The notes under the pieces: model-generated
Databases searched by the model: none
Told to the model about the DNA's origin: nothing
The model's input: the letters and a program-made list of their open reading frames with translations, nothing else
Part shown: one piece after another, positions 39,817 to 48,285 of the stretch
How the letters are laid out: every line of letters starts with the position of its first letter
How positions within the stretch are numbered: the first letter of the stretch is position 1
Translations under genes and position numbers: made by a program
Assembly (NCBI RefSeq): GCF_019195395.1
Contig: NZ_CP078067.1
Coordinates: 62,001-126,000, forward strand
Reading direction: 5' to 3'
DNA length: 64,000 bases
Origin: Kaistella faecalis
GTDB lineage: Bacteria > Bacteroidota > Bacteroidia > Flavobacteriales > Weeksellaceae

Positions 39817-41856
39817 TTAATTATGGTCGGGCAGGAAACTGTATTCTTTAGAATATCGCAGCATCTGTTCCGCAAATGTCTGGGGATATTTTAAGATATA
39901 GTCGGTAACTTGACCACCGGCGTTTTTAACAGGCGTAATGTAAGGATTGACAAATCCCCGGTAAGGCGCTTCCTTATATTGGGCATTACGCGCCAGAACC
40001 TCTTTGTGCATCTCCTGATCTACTTTTACACCGTAGTTTTCAACCAGATTTTTGGCGGCATTATAGTCTCCTTCAGATTTGATGCGCTGGGTTTCGCGCA
40101 GCAGCTGCCCGAAAAGATCGTGAAGTTTGTCGTAATCGGTGATATTGAAATAGGTTTTCCCGTTACGGGTCATCTTTTCGATGACATTGTCCTTCATCCC
40201 TTTTTCAAAGACCCAGGCGCTGACCCACTGGCGGTTCCGCATGTGCGATTCTTCGATATCGGCTCCGGGATCCAGCCGCACCAGCTGCATCATCAATCCG
40301 TTACGGATATAGTTGTCGTAAGCTGCTTTACCAACCCCTTTCCAGTCATCGGTCAGGCCAAGTTCCTGCAGTTTAGGGTTATAGAGGAAATAAAGACCCA
40401 CGAGGTCCGCGCGGCCTTCCTCCATGGTGGAGGCATAACTTTTCAGCGTTTCTTTCGGTGTTCCCACACCCGGATTGATCTGTCCTGAGGCGTGTCCTAT
40501 AACCTCATGCAGCGCGGTGTGCAGTTTGCTTGCCAGCTCACCATATTGCTTCGCCAGACGGAGTTCTTCGTCGTCATTAACAAATTCTTTGAGACGGCCC
40601 GAACCGGCAGCTTTATCGTAGGCATCGATGATATTGCCCAGCGAAATGGATTTGGAACCGTGCTCAGCGCGGATCCAGTCAGCATTGGGAAGGTTGACCC
40701 CAATCGGGGTGCTGGGAGATGAATCGCCCGATTCTGAGGCAACGATCACGGTTTTATAGCTGACGCCTACCACGTTCTTTTTTTTGTGTTGAGTCAGGAG
40801 CGGAGAGTTGTCTTCAAACCACTGTGCCTGCTTCGAAAGGACTTCCATCTTTTTAGACATGTCGAAGTCTTTGATCTGCACTACGCTTTCATAGGAGCCT
40901 TTGTGGCCAAGCGGATCGCTGTAGACTTCGATGAAGCCGTTGATATAGTCGATATTTCCCTCGGTAGCATCTACCCAGGCTACGTTGTAATCGTCCCAGG
41001 TTTTGAGGTCGCCGGTTTTATAGTATTTGATCAGCAAGGCTAAAGCGTTTGCCTGCTTCTGGTTTTCGGTTACGGTTCTGGCTTTTTCGAGCCAGTAGGT
41101 AATCTGGTCGATTGCCTTGCCGTACATTCCACCGCTTTTCCAGACTTTTTCTGTCACCTTACCGTTTTCTTTAACCAGCTTTGAGTTCAGGCCGGTTGAA
41201 AGCGGACGCTTTGGATCAGTACTTTTCATATTGGCGTAAAAACGGTCAGCTTCATCTGCCGTAACGCCGTCACCGTAGAAATTAACGGCGGAGCCTTCCA
41301 AAAGGCCTTTGTTCAGATCGAGATTGACTTTTTTACTGTCTTTATCATTAAAAAGCATATCAGCCACGGTGGCGTTCAGGGGTGTGTTTGTGTCTTTTAA
41401 AAGCTGGTCTAAATAGGCTCTGGAAAACGCAGGTTTCATCTTTTCGTTGGAGTAGTGATGGTGAATGCCATTTGCGAACCAGATGCGTTTGAGGTAAATT
41501 TCGAAATTCTGCCAGTCCTGCGTGGTTTTGTTACCGCTGTAATTCTGATAAATATGCTCAAGGGCACGGCGGATGGTCAGGTTGTTCTCATAGTTCTGAT
41601 CCCAGGTAATATCGCGGCCTGAATAGCCGGCCTGGCTAAGGTAATAGACATATTCTTTTTCTTTTAAAGTCAGATTGTTCCAGCCCGGGACGTCGTAGTG
41701 AAGTACCTCAATGTCGGCAAAACGATCAATGCTGTTCTGTCCCTGCGACGCGGTCTGTTCCTGAGATGTGTTTTCAGTGGTGGCATTCTGCTGTGCCGTG
41801 CAGGAAAACAGCATCGTGGCAGCCAGCGCTAAAAGCGTAAATTTGGTTCTTTTCAT
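39817..41856 (-). CDS. Dipeptidyl-peptidase III-like metallopeptidase (M49), lipoprotein
   Basis: A 679-residue putative lipoprotein (signal ending MLFSC, lipid Cys near residue 19). The zinc site HEVIGH is at residues 450-455 and the second site EEGRAD at 479-484, the two hallmarks of peptidase family M49 (HExxxH with EExRAE/D). Known of the family: removal of dipeptides from peptide N-termini. Bacteroidota versions are often predicted to be exported, as here. Downstream terminator visible. No partner gene adjacent. Confidence 0.92.
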   Translation of the reverse strand: MKRTKFTLLALAATMLFSCTAQQNATTENTSQEQTASQGQNSIDRFADIEVLHYDVPGWNNLTLKEKEYVYYLSQAGYSGRDITWDQNYENNLTIRRALEHIYQNYSGNKTTQDWQNFEIYLKRIWFANGIHHHYSNEKMKPAFSRAYLDQLLKDTNTPLNATVADMLFNDKDSKKVNLDLNKGLLEGSAVNFYGDGVTADEADRFYANMKSTDPKRPLSTGLNSKLVKENGKVTEKVWKSGGMYGKAIDQITYWLEKARTVTENQKQANALALLIKYYKTGDLKTWDDYNVAWVDATEGNIDYINGFIEVYSDPLGHKGSYESVVQIKDFDMSKKMEVLSKQAQWFEDNSPLLTQHKKKNVVGVSYKTVIVASESGDSSPSTPIGVNLPNADWIRAEHGSKSISLGNIIDAYDKAAGSGRLKEFVNDDEELRLAKQYGELASKLHTALHEVIGHASGQINPGVGTPKETLKSYASTMEEGRADLVGLYFLYNPKLQELGLTDDWKGVGKAAYDNYIRNGLMMQLVRLDPGADIEESHMRNRQWVSAWVFEKGMKDNVIEKMTRNGKTYFNITDYDKLHDLFGQLLRETQRIKSEGDYNAAKNLVENYGVKVDQEMHKEVLARNAQYKEAPYRGFVNPYITPVKNAGGQVTDYILKYPQTFAEQMLRYSKEYSFLPDHN

Positions 41857-42026
41857 TATTGAATATTTAAATAAAGTTATTGAATTCTGGTGATGTACTG
41901 GCAGGCGTCTTATAACAAGAACGGATTGACCGACAGGAGTACACGAACAAGCAACAAAATTCGCACCGCTGTACTTCTGAGAAATTTTGATTGTAAAAGA
42001 TTGATGATCACAAACAGTACGGCTAA

Positions 42027-42055
42027 TAAAAAAGCCCCGTAAAAACGGGGCTTCT
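42027..42055 (-). terminator. Terminator of typA
   Basis: GCCCCGT and ACGGGGC form a strong stem with an A5-A6 run on the plus side, 20 bp past the typA stop. Confidence 0.88.
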
Positions 42056-42074
42056 GCTTTATATAAAAAAGGAA

Positions 42075-43880
42075 TTATCCTTTTGCACCTCTTTCGATAC
42101 GCTTTCTTTCGTTTTCAGAAAGAATCTTTTTACGCATTCTGATGAAGTTTGGAGTTACCTCGATGGCTTCGTCGCCCTGGATGTATTCCATACATTCTTC
42201 CAGAGAGAATAAGATTTTCGGAGCAATACTTCCGTCTTTATCCTTCCCTGATGCACGCATGTTGTTCAGCTGCTTGGCTTCCACGATATTCACAATCAGA
42301 TCGCCAGGTTTGTTCTGCTCACCGATGATCATACCTTCGTAGATTTCCTCGCCCGGATCAACAAAAAACTTTCCTCTGTCCTGAAGTTTAGCGATAGAGT
42401 ATTCTGTAGCCGGTCCCTGACCTTTACTTACCAATACGCCTACCAGTCTTCCCGGGATTGCTCCTTTGAAAGGCTTGTAATCTACAAAACGGTGTGCCAT
42501 AATTGCTTCACCCGCTGTTGCGGTAAGCATTTGAGAACGCAGTCCGATCAAACCACGTGAAGGAATTTCGAATTCCATGTGCTGCATTTCACCTTTGGTT
42601 TCCATGATATGAAGATCACCTTTACGCTGAGTCGCCAAATCGATTACTCTGGAAGCGTACTCTTCCGGAACATCGACAACCATAGATTCATAAGGCTCAC
42701 ATTTAACACCGTCAACTTCTTTCAGAATTACCTGCGGCTGACCGATGGTCATTTCGTAACCTTCTCTTCTCATGGTTTCAATTAAAACCGAAAGGTGAAG
42801 AATACCACGTCCGAATACCAAAAACGTATTTGCATCTTCAGTTGGCTCAACTCTTAAAGCTAGGTTTTTCTCCAGTTCCTTCATCAGCCTTTCTTTCAGG
42901 TGATTTGAAGTTACATATTTACCGTCTTTTCCGAAGAAAGGGGAGTTGTTGATAGAGAAAGTCATGTTCAAGGTCGGCTCATCGATTGCTGTACGCGGCA
43001 ATGGATCCGGATTCTCAAGATCTACGAATGAATCCCCAATCTGGAATTTATCGAAACCTACGATTGCACAGATATCTCCGGCTTTTACTTCCTGAACTTT
43101 CTTTTTACCAAGACCTTCGAAAACGTATAATTCTTTTACTTTTCCTTTGATGATGTTGCCGTCTTCCTGAGCAAGACCTACCCATTCAGATTCTTTTACA
43201 GAACCCTGGGTGATTTTTCCGATCGCGATTCTTCCCAAGAAAGAAGAGAAATCGAGTGAAGTAATCTGCATTCTCAGCGGACCTTCTTTAGCTTCCGGAG
43301 CAGGAACGTGTTCTAAAATCCCATCCAATAACGGGAAGATATTTTCGGTTTGCTCTAATGAAGAGTTAAACCAGCCCTGTTTAGATGAACCATAGAACGT
43401 AGGGAAATCTAACTGCTCTTCGGTTGCGTTAAGGTTGAAGAACAGATCGAAAACCTGATCATGAACTTCGTCCGGACGGCAGTTAGGTTTATCAACTTTG
43501 TTGATGACCACAACCGGTCTTAATCCTAATTCCAAAGCTTTCTGAAGTACGAAACGCGTCTGAGGCATTGGTCCTTCGAAGGCATCTACCAAAAGCAGAA
43601 CCCCATCAGCCATTTTCAATACTCTTTCCACCTCACCACCGAAATCGGCGTGACCTGGAGTATCGATTACATTAATTTTGGTGTCTTTATAAGTTACCGA
43701 AATGTTTTTTGATAAAATGGTAATTCCACGCTCTCTTTCAAGGTCATTATTGTCCATGATAAGATCACCTGATTCCTGATTTTCGCGGAATACACTGGTG
43801 GCGTGAATGATTTTGTCGACCAATGTAGTCTTTCCGTGGTCAACGTGCGCAATGATTGCGATATTTCTAATGTTTTGCAT
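42075..43880 (-). CDS. typA: Ribosome-associated GTPase TypA/BipA
   Basis: A 601-residue translational GTPase. G1 AHVDHGKTT is near residue 9, G2/G3 RERGITI and DTPGHADFGGEV near 50-80, G4 NKVD near 130. Domains II, III, the V-like region (EFEIPSRGLIGLRSQMLTAT) and the BipA-specific C-terminal domain follow. Known role: binds ribosomes and assists assembly of the large subunit and growth in the cold or under stress. I chose ATG 43880 (MQNIRN); the longer frame lacks homology. Confidence 0.96.
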   Translation of the reverse strand: MQNIRNIAIIAHVDHGKTTLVDKIIHATSVFRENQESGDLIMDNNDLERERGITILSKNISVTYKDTKINVIDTPGHADFGGEVERVLKMADGVLLLVDAFEGPMPQTRFVLQKALELGLRPVVVINKVDKPNCRPDEVHDQVFDLFFNLNATEEQLDFPTFYGSSKQGWFNSSLEQTENIFPLLDGILEHVPAPEAKEGPLRMQITSLDFSSFLGRIAIGKITQGSVKESEWVGLAQEDGNIIKGKVKELYVFEGLGKKKVQEVKAGDICAIVGFDKFQIGDSFVDLENPDPLPRTAIDEPTLNMTFSINNSPFFGKDGKYVTSNHLKERLMKELEKNLALRVEPTEDANTFLVFGRGILHLSVLIETMRREGYEMTIGQPQVILKEVDGVKCEPYESMVVDVPEEYASRVIDLATQRKGDLHIMETKGEMQHMEFEIPSRGLIGLRSQMLTATAGEAIMAHRFVDYKPFKGAIPGRLVGVLVSKGQGPATEYSIAKLQDRGKFFVDPGEEIYEGMIIGEQNKPGDLIVNIVEAKQLNNMRASGKDKDGSIAPKILFSLEECMEYIQGDEAIEVTPNFIRMRKKILSENERKRIERGAKG

Positions 43881-44029
43881 AATCGTTTTTTGACGGTGCA
43901 AAAGTAAACTTTTTTGTCGGATAATTTGCAAAGTGATATAGAATTAACAGAAATTAATACAGAAAATTATAGAAAGTTTAATTCTGTCCGGCAAAAGATT
44001 GTGTTTTCGGGAATCCGGCGCGTATTATT

Positions 44030-44635
44030 TTACTTCTCCGAAGTGCTTATTACGGTGATTGCTTTTACAAATCTTGCTGTATAATGAGGAGAAGAAAGGC
44101 TGGAAACTGTGACACCATTTGCTTTCCCACTGGAAGCATGTATAAAATCGGAGTTGCTGCCGGCAGCCCGTGAAACGATACCGATATGACCAACTTCCGG
44201 AGTCTGTAGGTCGGTGCCGTAGAAGATGAGTAAATCACCAACCTGCACATGATCAACAGAGATTTCCTGCCCGAAATGGAGGAATTCTTTTGAAGACCTC
44301 GGGACTTCAAATCCAAAATGCCTGTACACATAATATATAAAGCCTGAACAGTCGAAACCGGTGTTGGGATCTGCCGCCGCATAAACATAAGGAGTTCCGA
44401 GATAGCGGTACGCGAATTTCACCACGCCTTTGCGTTGATTATCATTACCAGGGTTGCTTTTGGGCGTGGTTTTGATCACAGGATTTGTAACAGTTTCAGT
44501 AACTGCAGTATCTGTGTCTGTTTTCTTTTTTCTAAACATATCCCAATATTGGTTTTTTACCTCAGTAAAATCCTGTTGATCAGAACAGGAAAGGAGGAAG
44601 AACGGTATGATTAAAAAGTATTTCAACAGATCCAT
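44030..44635 (-). CDS. NlpC/P60 (C40) peptidase lipoprotein
   Basis: A 201-residue lipoprotein: signal peptide MDLLKYFLIIPFFLLS, lipid Cys at residue 17, followed by a linker with Lys/Thr and the NlpC/P60 domain from about 75. Catalytic residues: Cys in NTGFDCSGFIYYVYRHFG (near 103-120), His in EVGHIGIVS (near 155-163), and a third polar residue in DFIHAS. Known reaction: cleavage of cell-wall peptide bonds, typically gamma-D-Glu-diaminopimelate. I chose the start that begins the signal peptide; an earlier ATG adds ten residues. Confidence 0.9.
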   Translation of the reverse strand: MDLLKYFLIIPFFLLSCSDQQDFTEVKNQYWDMFRKKKTDTDTAVTETVTNPVIKTTPKSNPGNDNQRKGVVKFAYRYLGTPYVYAAADPNTGFDCSGFIYYVYRHFGFEVPRSSKEFLHFGQEISVDHVQVGDLLIFYGTDLQTPEVGHIGIVSRAAGSNSDFIHASSGKANGVTVSSLSSPHYTARFVKAITVISTSEK

Positions 44636-44663
44636 TTCCCGAGTATACAGAAAATAAGGTGCC

Positions 44664-44690
44664 AAAAAAGCGGCTTTTTGAGCCGCTTTG
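44664..44690 (-). terminator. Terminator of the YdcH-like gene
   Basis: GCGGCT and AGCCGC pair, with an A6 run on the plus strand. It lies 23 bp past the YdcH-like stop and just before the NlpC/P60 gene. Confidence 0.82.
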
Positions 44691-44712
44691 GAATATATGA
44701 TGGTATGTCATT

Positions 44713-44949
44713 TTAGTTTTGCCTTAAGTAGGAATAAAGATTGTCTTTTAAATGAACCCTTTTTTTGCGTAAATCGGTTAAGTGTTCGTCGGTGGTGTGA
44801 TTTTGTTCTCCTTCTTCATAATGCTGAATGAGCGCGTTTACTTCCTCATAATTCACATACATTTTCTTAAAATCGTTGTCATTCAGCTTCAGGACATTGA
44901 TTCTGTCTTCGTATTCAGGAAATTCGTGGGTAAGGTTGTGGTTTTCCAT
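44713..44949 (-). CDS. YdcH/DUF465-like small protein
   Basis: A 78-residue soluble, charged helical protein matching the DUF465/YdcH pattern: HEFPEYEDRINVLKLNDNDF near residues 8-27, then FKKMYVNYEEVNALI and the closing LRKKRVHLKDNLYSYLRQ. Known of the family: small coiled-coil proteins of unknown function, recurrent in Proteobacteria and Bacteroidota. There is no export signal. The gene is separate, with a terminator behind. Confidence 0.85.
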   Translation of the reverse strand: MENHNLTHEFPEYEDRINVLKLNDNDFKKMYVNYEEVNALIQHYEEGEQNHTTDEHLTDLRKKRVHLKDNLYSYLRQN

Positions 44950-45037
44950 GACTTTAAAATTTTAGGAATTTTGATAGATTAAAGTTAGGGAAAATATTAT
45001 TTAAAGCTCATATGAAAGTTGTCAGGAATTCAGAAAG

Positions 45038-45901
45038 TCACTTCAGCAAATCGACTTCAATGACATTATTGTCTTTCGCATTTTTTGATTTCGCGTTTTG
45101 TTCTCTGTTTTTGATCATTTGGGCCGGGGGAATAACATTCCCGCTCTGATCGGTAAACTTCAATGCCGCGCCGTTAGCCATTGCCTGCTTAATCACTTTT
45201 GCCGGATCATTGCGGTCTTCCAGATACAGTTTTCTGTACTGAAGCCGGTTAATTTCGATGACCTTATTTCCTCCTCCAAAACCTGAAAAATTTTCAGGTG
45301 ATTCTGTAAATTTCGAAATTCCTGCCAATTCAAACTGATGCGTTCCGGTATGATCCTGAAGTTTAATAATCAATCCGGGCAATCCGTGGAATTTGTAAGG
45401 CCCGTCCTGAAACGGAAGTTCCGAAGAAAACCAGGCTTCCCATTTTCTCCCTGCAAATTCCGTGGTGGCTTTCTGTGCATTGAAGTCCCCAATTTTTTGC
45501 CTGTCGGGGAGTATTTTCCAAATTAATTTACGGTCATCTGATACTTTGTAGTAATCCATTCCGATATTCAGCACTGACGCGATCTTAAAATCGGGATACT
45601 CTTTAATAATCCGGTACTTTACTGTTCCTTTTCTCTGCGACATCATTCTGGTGTCAACATTCATTGAGCCGGTGGTTTTAATCTGCTTTTCGAAATAAGC
45701 TGTCATTGTAGAGTCCGAGACATGCACATCGTGGCTGTAAAATGCCGAACCGTTTTTAGTGATATCAAGATTCATCAGTTCTTTCGTAACTTCCTGGGTG
45801 TTTAAGGTATCTTTCACGAAAGAATAGTAGTAGCTGAAACGCTGGTTCTGCGCAAAAGACAGGTTACAAAATAGTAAGAAGAGGGGAATTAATATTCTCA
45901 T
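45038..45901 (-). CDS. GLPGLI family protein
   Basis: A 287-residue exported protein: signal peptide MRILIPLFLLFCNLSFAQ, then a beta-rich chain with the namesake GLPGLIIKLQDH-type segment (about residue 171-182) and the usual FAGRKWEAWFSSELPFQDGP before it. Known of the family: GLPGLI proteins are found in Bacteroidota, often beside outer membrane receptors or M56 genes; the function is unknown. Here it lies just downstream of the M56/BlaI pair, separated from it by a terminator. Confidence 0.9.
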   Translation of the reverse strand: MRILIPLFLLFCNLSFAQNQRFSYYYSFVKDTLNTQEVTKELMNLDITKNGSAFYSHDVHVSDSTMTAYFEKQIKTTGSMNVDTRMMSQRKGTVKYRIIKEYPDFKIASVLNIGMDYYKVSDDRKLIWKILPDRQKIGDFNAQKATTEFAGRKWEAWFSSELPFQDGPYKFHGLPGLIIKLQDHTGTHQFELAGISKFTESPENFSGFGGGNKVIEINRLQYRKLYLEDRNDPAKVIKQAMANGAALKFTDQSGNVIPPAQMIKNREQNAKSKNAKDNNVIEVDLLK

Positions 45902-45920
45902 TGATGATTTTTATAGGATT

Positions 45921-45955
45921 AAAAAAATTGCCCAAGGGTTCATACTCGGGCAATC
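45921..45955 (-). terminator. Terminator of the M56/BlaI operon
   Basis: ATTGCCC and GGGCAAT pair, with an A7 run on the plus strand, 10 bp past the M56 stop. Confidence 0.85.
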
Positions 45956-45964
45956 GTTACGTTT

Positions 45965-47686
45965 TTATTTTTTCGTGGTGATGCGGATCTCTCCGGAATT
46001 TGTTCCTTCATATCCTTTTTTAATCACATTCATTTTTTCGATGCGGTCTGGCGATAGCTGATTCATTTCTTCTTTGCTGACCTGTTTGCCGTCAATGAAT
46101 ACTTTTACCTCGCCACCGCCCTCTGCTTTCAGGATATTGGCTGAGAAAGAGGCTTTAGCCGCCTTTTCTGCTGCGATTTCGGCGTCTTTAATCCGCTGCT
46201 GGAATTCCGGTGAACTGATTTTTAACTCAACTTCTCTGGCGCGTTTTTCTGCTTCTTCAATTTGCTTTTTGAACTCCGGGGAATTCACTTTCTTTTCCAT
46301 TTCCTTTGCTTTGCGCTCAGCTTCCTGAATCTTTTTCTTGAATTCCGGTGAGTTATATAGCTGGTAGGCTGCTTTGGCCTGGTTTTCTGCCGCTTTAATC
46401 TTCATTTTAAAATCTTCAGAATTATAGAAACTGTCGAGCTGTGCATATAGTTTATCCATTTCAACCTGTTTCAGTTCCAGCTTTTTCATATTGATTTTAA
46501 AGTCTTCCGAATTGAAAAGCTGATCCATTTTCCCGCTCAGCTGGCCCATTTCTTTTTCCAATTCTTTGAACTTAGGACTGTTGAAGTCGTTTTTCTTCGC
46601 TAATTTTTCGAGCTTTTTGCCTGTAAGACTCATCTCTTTGCTTAATTTTTTAGCCTCTTCATTATTCTTAATCAGGGCATCGTTCAGCGGTTTAAGCTCC
46701 TCATTCTTCAGCTTTATTTCTTTCTCTATTGCAGGCGGAACCGGGGGAACCGGCGGTGCGGTTAAGGTATCTTTTTGTTCGATGGCAATAAACTTTTCAA
46801 TTTCCAGGTTGGTTTCTTTTATTTCTCTGTTTTTTGCGTTAACAAGGTAGGCGAACGTAAGGATAAACAGAATGGGCAATGCGAACAGACGACGCGCATA
46901 GCTGTATTTGGTTTTTGATTTGGTAAGCATTGTGATTCTTTTTTTAAGGTTGGAACTAAGGAACGGACTCGCGGCGGGTAAGTGTTTTCCGGAAAACTGA
47001 CTTGCCAGAAGCATCTGCGCAAATGCTTTCGTGTCCGAGTTTTTGATGGCTTTTTTATCAGCCAGATATTCATGAATTAATGTAATTTCTTTTTTGATAA
47101 GGTAGAAGAAGGGATTGAACCAAAATACCGCGGTAATGATTTCGGTGAAGATTTTATCCCGGGAATGCTTCTGCTCGATATGTACCATTTCGTGCTTCAG
47201 AATCTGTTGTCCCAAATCTGAATTCAAGGCGATGGAATCTTTCCAGAACAGATTTCTGAAATAGGAAAACGGAGCTTCCGGCAGATTGGTGTGGTAGAAG
47301 CTGATGTCCTCAATCTGTTCTCTCCGGTATTTTCTCTTAAGCAGTTGGATGGAAATCATCCCATAAATCAGCCTGCTGAGAAAAAGGAGAGCAACCAATC
47401 CAAAAGCGTAAATAAAATATGTAAGATAAATGAAATCATGGCTTAAAGTTTTAGATTCATTAAAATACTGTAATCTGTTTATCAACAAATAAATACCGCT
47501 GTTTACTTCAACTGTAAAATAATCTACTTTCAGCAACGGCAGCAGAAGACTTACCAACAATACGATGAGCAGATAGAATCTGTTGTAGTGATGAAAAGTC
47601 CTGTCTTTTAAAAACAACCGGTAGTAGCAAAACATTACACCCGATGTTAAAATAACTTTTGCCAGATACAGAATAAGTGTTTCCAT
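45965..47686 (-). CDS. M56 (BlaR1-like) membrane metallopeptidase with repeat-bearing C-terminus
   Basis: A 573-residue membrane protein. The N-terminal half (about 1-290) has four or so membrane helices around the zinc motif HEMVHIEQKHSRD near residue 165, as in BlaR1/M56 peptidases. After the last helix comes a long charged segment with six repeats that begin NSPEF, NSEDF, NSPKF or SSPEF, mostly 23 residues apart. The end resembles a receptor plug strand (VKVFIDGKQVSKEEMN, then GEIRITTKK). It shares an operon with the BlaI repressor (6 bp gap). The input signal is unknown; beta-lactam sensing is possible only by analogy. Confidence 0.88.
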   Translation of the reverse strand: METLILYLAKVILTSGVMFCYYRLFLKDRTFHHYNRFYLLIVLLVSLLLPLLKVDYFTVEVNSGIYLLINRLQYFNESKTLSHDFIYLTYFIYAFGLVALLFLSRLIYGMISIQLLKRKYRREQIEDISFYHTNLPEAPFSYFRNLFWKDSIALNSDLGQQILKHEMVHIEQKHSRDKIFTEIITAVFWFNPFFYLIKKEITLIHEYLADKKAIKNSDTKAFAQMLLASQFSGKHLPAASPFLSSNLKKRITMLTKSKTKYSYARRLFALPILFILTFAYLVNAKNREIKETNLEIEKFIAIEQKDTLTAPPVPPVPPAIEKEIKLKNEELKPLNDALIKNNEEAKKLSKEMSLTGKKLEKLAKKNDFNSPKFKELEKEMGQLSGKMDQLFNSEDFKINMKKLELKQVEMDKLYAQLDSFYNSEDFKMKIKAAENQAKAAYQLYNSPEFKKKIQEAERKAKEMEKKVNSPEFKKQIEEAEKRAREVELKISSPEFQQRIKDAEIAAEKAAKASFSANILKAEGGGEVKVFIDGKQVSKEEMNQLSPDRIEKMNVIKKGYEGTNSGEIRITTKK

Positions 47687-47691
47687 GACTG

Positions 47692-48051
47692 TTATTTTTT
47701 AAGTTCGTTCAGCAGCATTTCCAAGTCCTCCACACTCATCTCGTTTTTTTCTACAAGGAATGAAACCGCGTTTTTGTAAGATCCTTCAAAGTAATTTTTC
47801 ACCAGACTTTTCATCGATTTTCCGCTGTATTTTTCTTTGGAAACGAGAGGAAAATACTCGTGCTGTCTTCCATGGACCTCATAATTGACAAAATCTTTTT
47901 CCTTCAACACTTTCAAAATCGTTGAAACGGTATTGGTGTGCGGCTTAGGGTCAGGGAAAAGTTCCAGGATATCTTTCAGAAAACCTTTATTTATCTCCCA
48001 GAGATACTGCATTACCTGTTCTTCGGCTTTGGTTAATTGAGCAATCTGCAT
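47692..48051 (-). CDS. BlaI/MecI/CopY-type repressor
   Basis: A 119-residue winged-helix repressor: LTKAEEQVMQYLWEINKGFL near residues 5-24, recognition region KPHTNTVSTILKVLKEKDFV near 33-52 and a C-terminal dimer helix. Known mechanism: the partner membrane peptidase cleaves the repressor in response to signal. The 8-6-8 palindrome at 48051-48072 just upstream overlaps the promoter, a plausible autoregulatory operator. First gene of the two-gene operon. Confidence 0.93.
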   Translation of the reverse strand: MQIAQLTKAEEQVMQYLWEINKGFLKDILELFPDPKPHTNTVSTILKVLKEKDFVNYEVHGRQHEYFPLVSKEKYSGKSMKSLVKNYFEGSYKNAVSFLVEKNEMSVEDLEMLLNELKK

Positions 48052-48072
48052 ATCACTATGTATTTAGTGATA
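48051..48072 (-). promoter_or_regulatory. Operator palindrome of the BlaI-type gene
   Basis: TATCACTA-TGTATT-TAGTGATA is a perfect 8-6-8 inverted repeat between start codon and -7 box. A half-copy (ATAGTGATAT) lies at 48111-48120. Likely bound by the adjacent repressor. Confidence 0.75.
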
Positions 48073-48080
48073 CAAATGTA
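48073..48080 (-). promoter_or_regulatory. -7 box (TACATTTG) of the BlaI/M56 operon
   Basis: On the minus strand TACATTTG fits TAnnTTTG and directly abuts the operator, so a bound repressor would cover the transcription start. Confidence 0.65.
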
Positions 48081-48220
48081 GGAATAAATCCCACTCTTAC
48101 AACTATTTTTATAGTGATATTTTTGATTTAAGTATAACGTGTTGATTTTCAGCTGAAAAACTTTTAATTACGATGAATAATCAGAAAGATTAAATTGCTT
48201 CAGGTTTTGTTCAAAAACAT

Positions 48221-48228
48221 TATCTTTG
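48221..48228 (+). promoter_or_regulatory. -7 box (TATCTTTG) of ychF
   Basis: TATCTTTG lies 57 bp before the ychF start, with TTG at 48195 as a possible upstream element at 23 bp spacing. Confidence 0.65.
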
Positions 48229-48285
48229 CACACCTTTAATTTAAACTGCAACGCGCCAAAAGTGTCTTGCTAAAAGCAAAAATTT

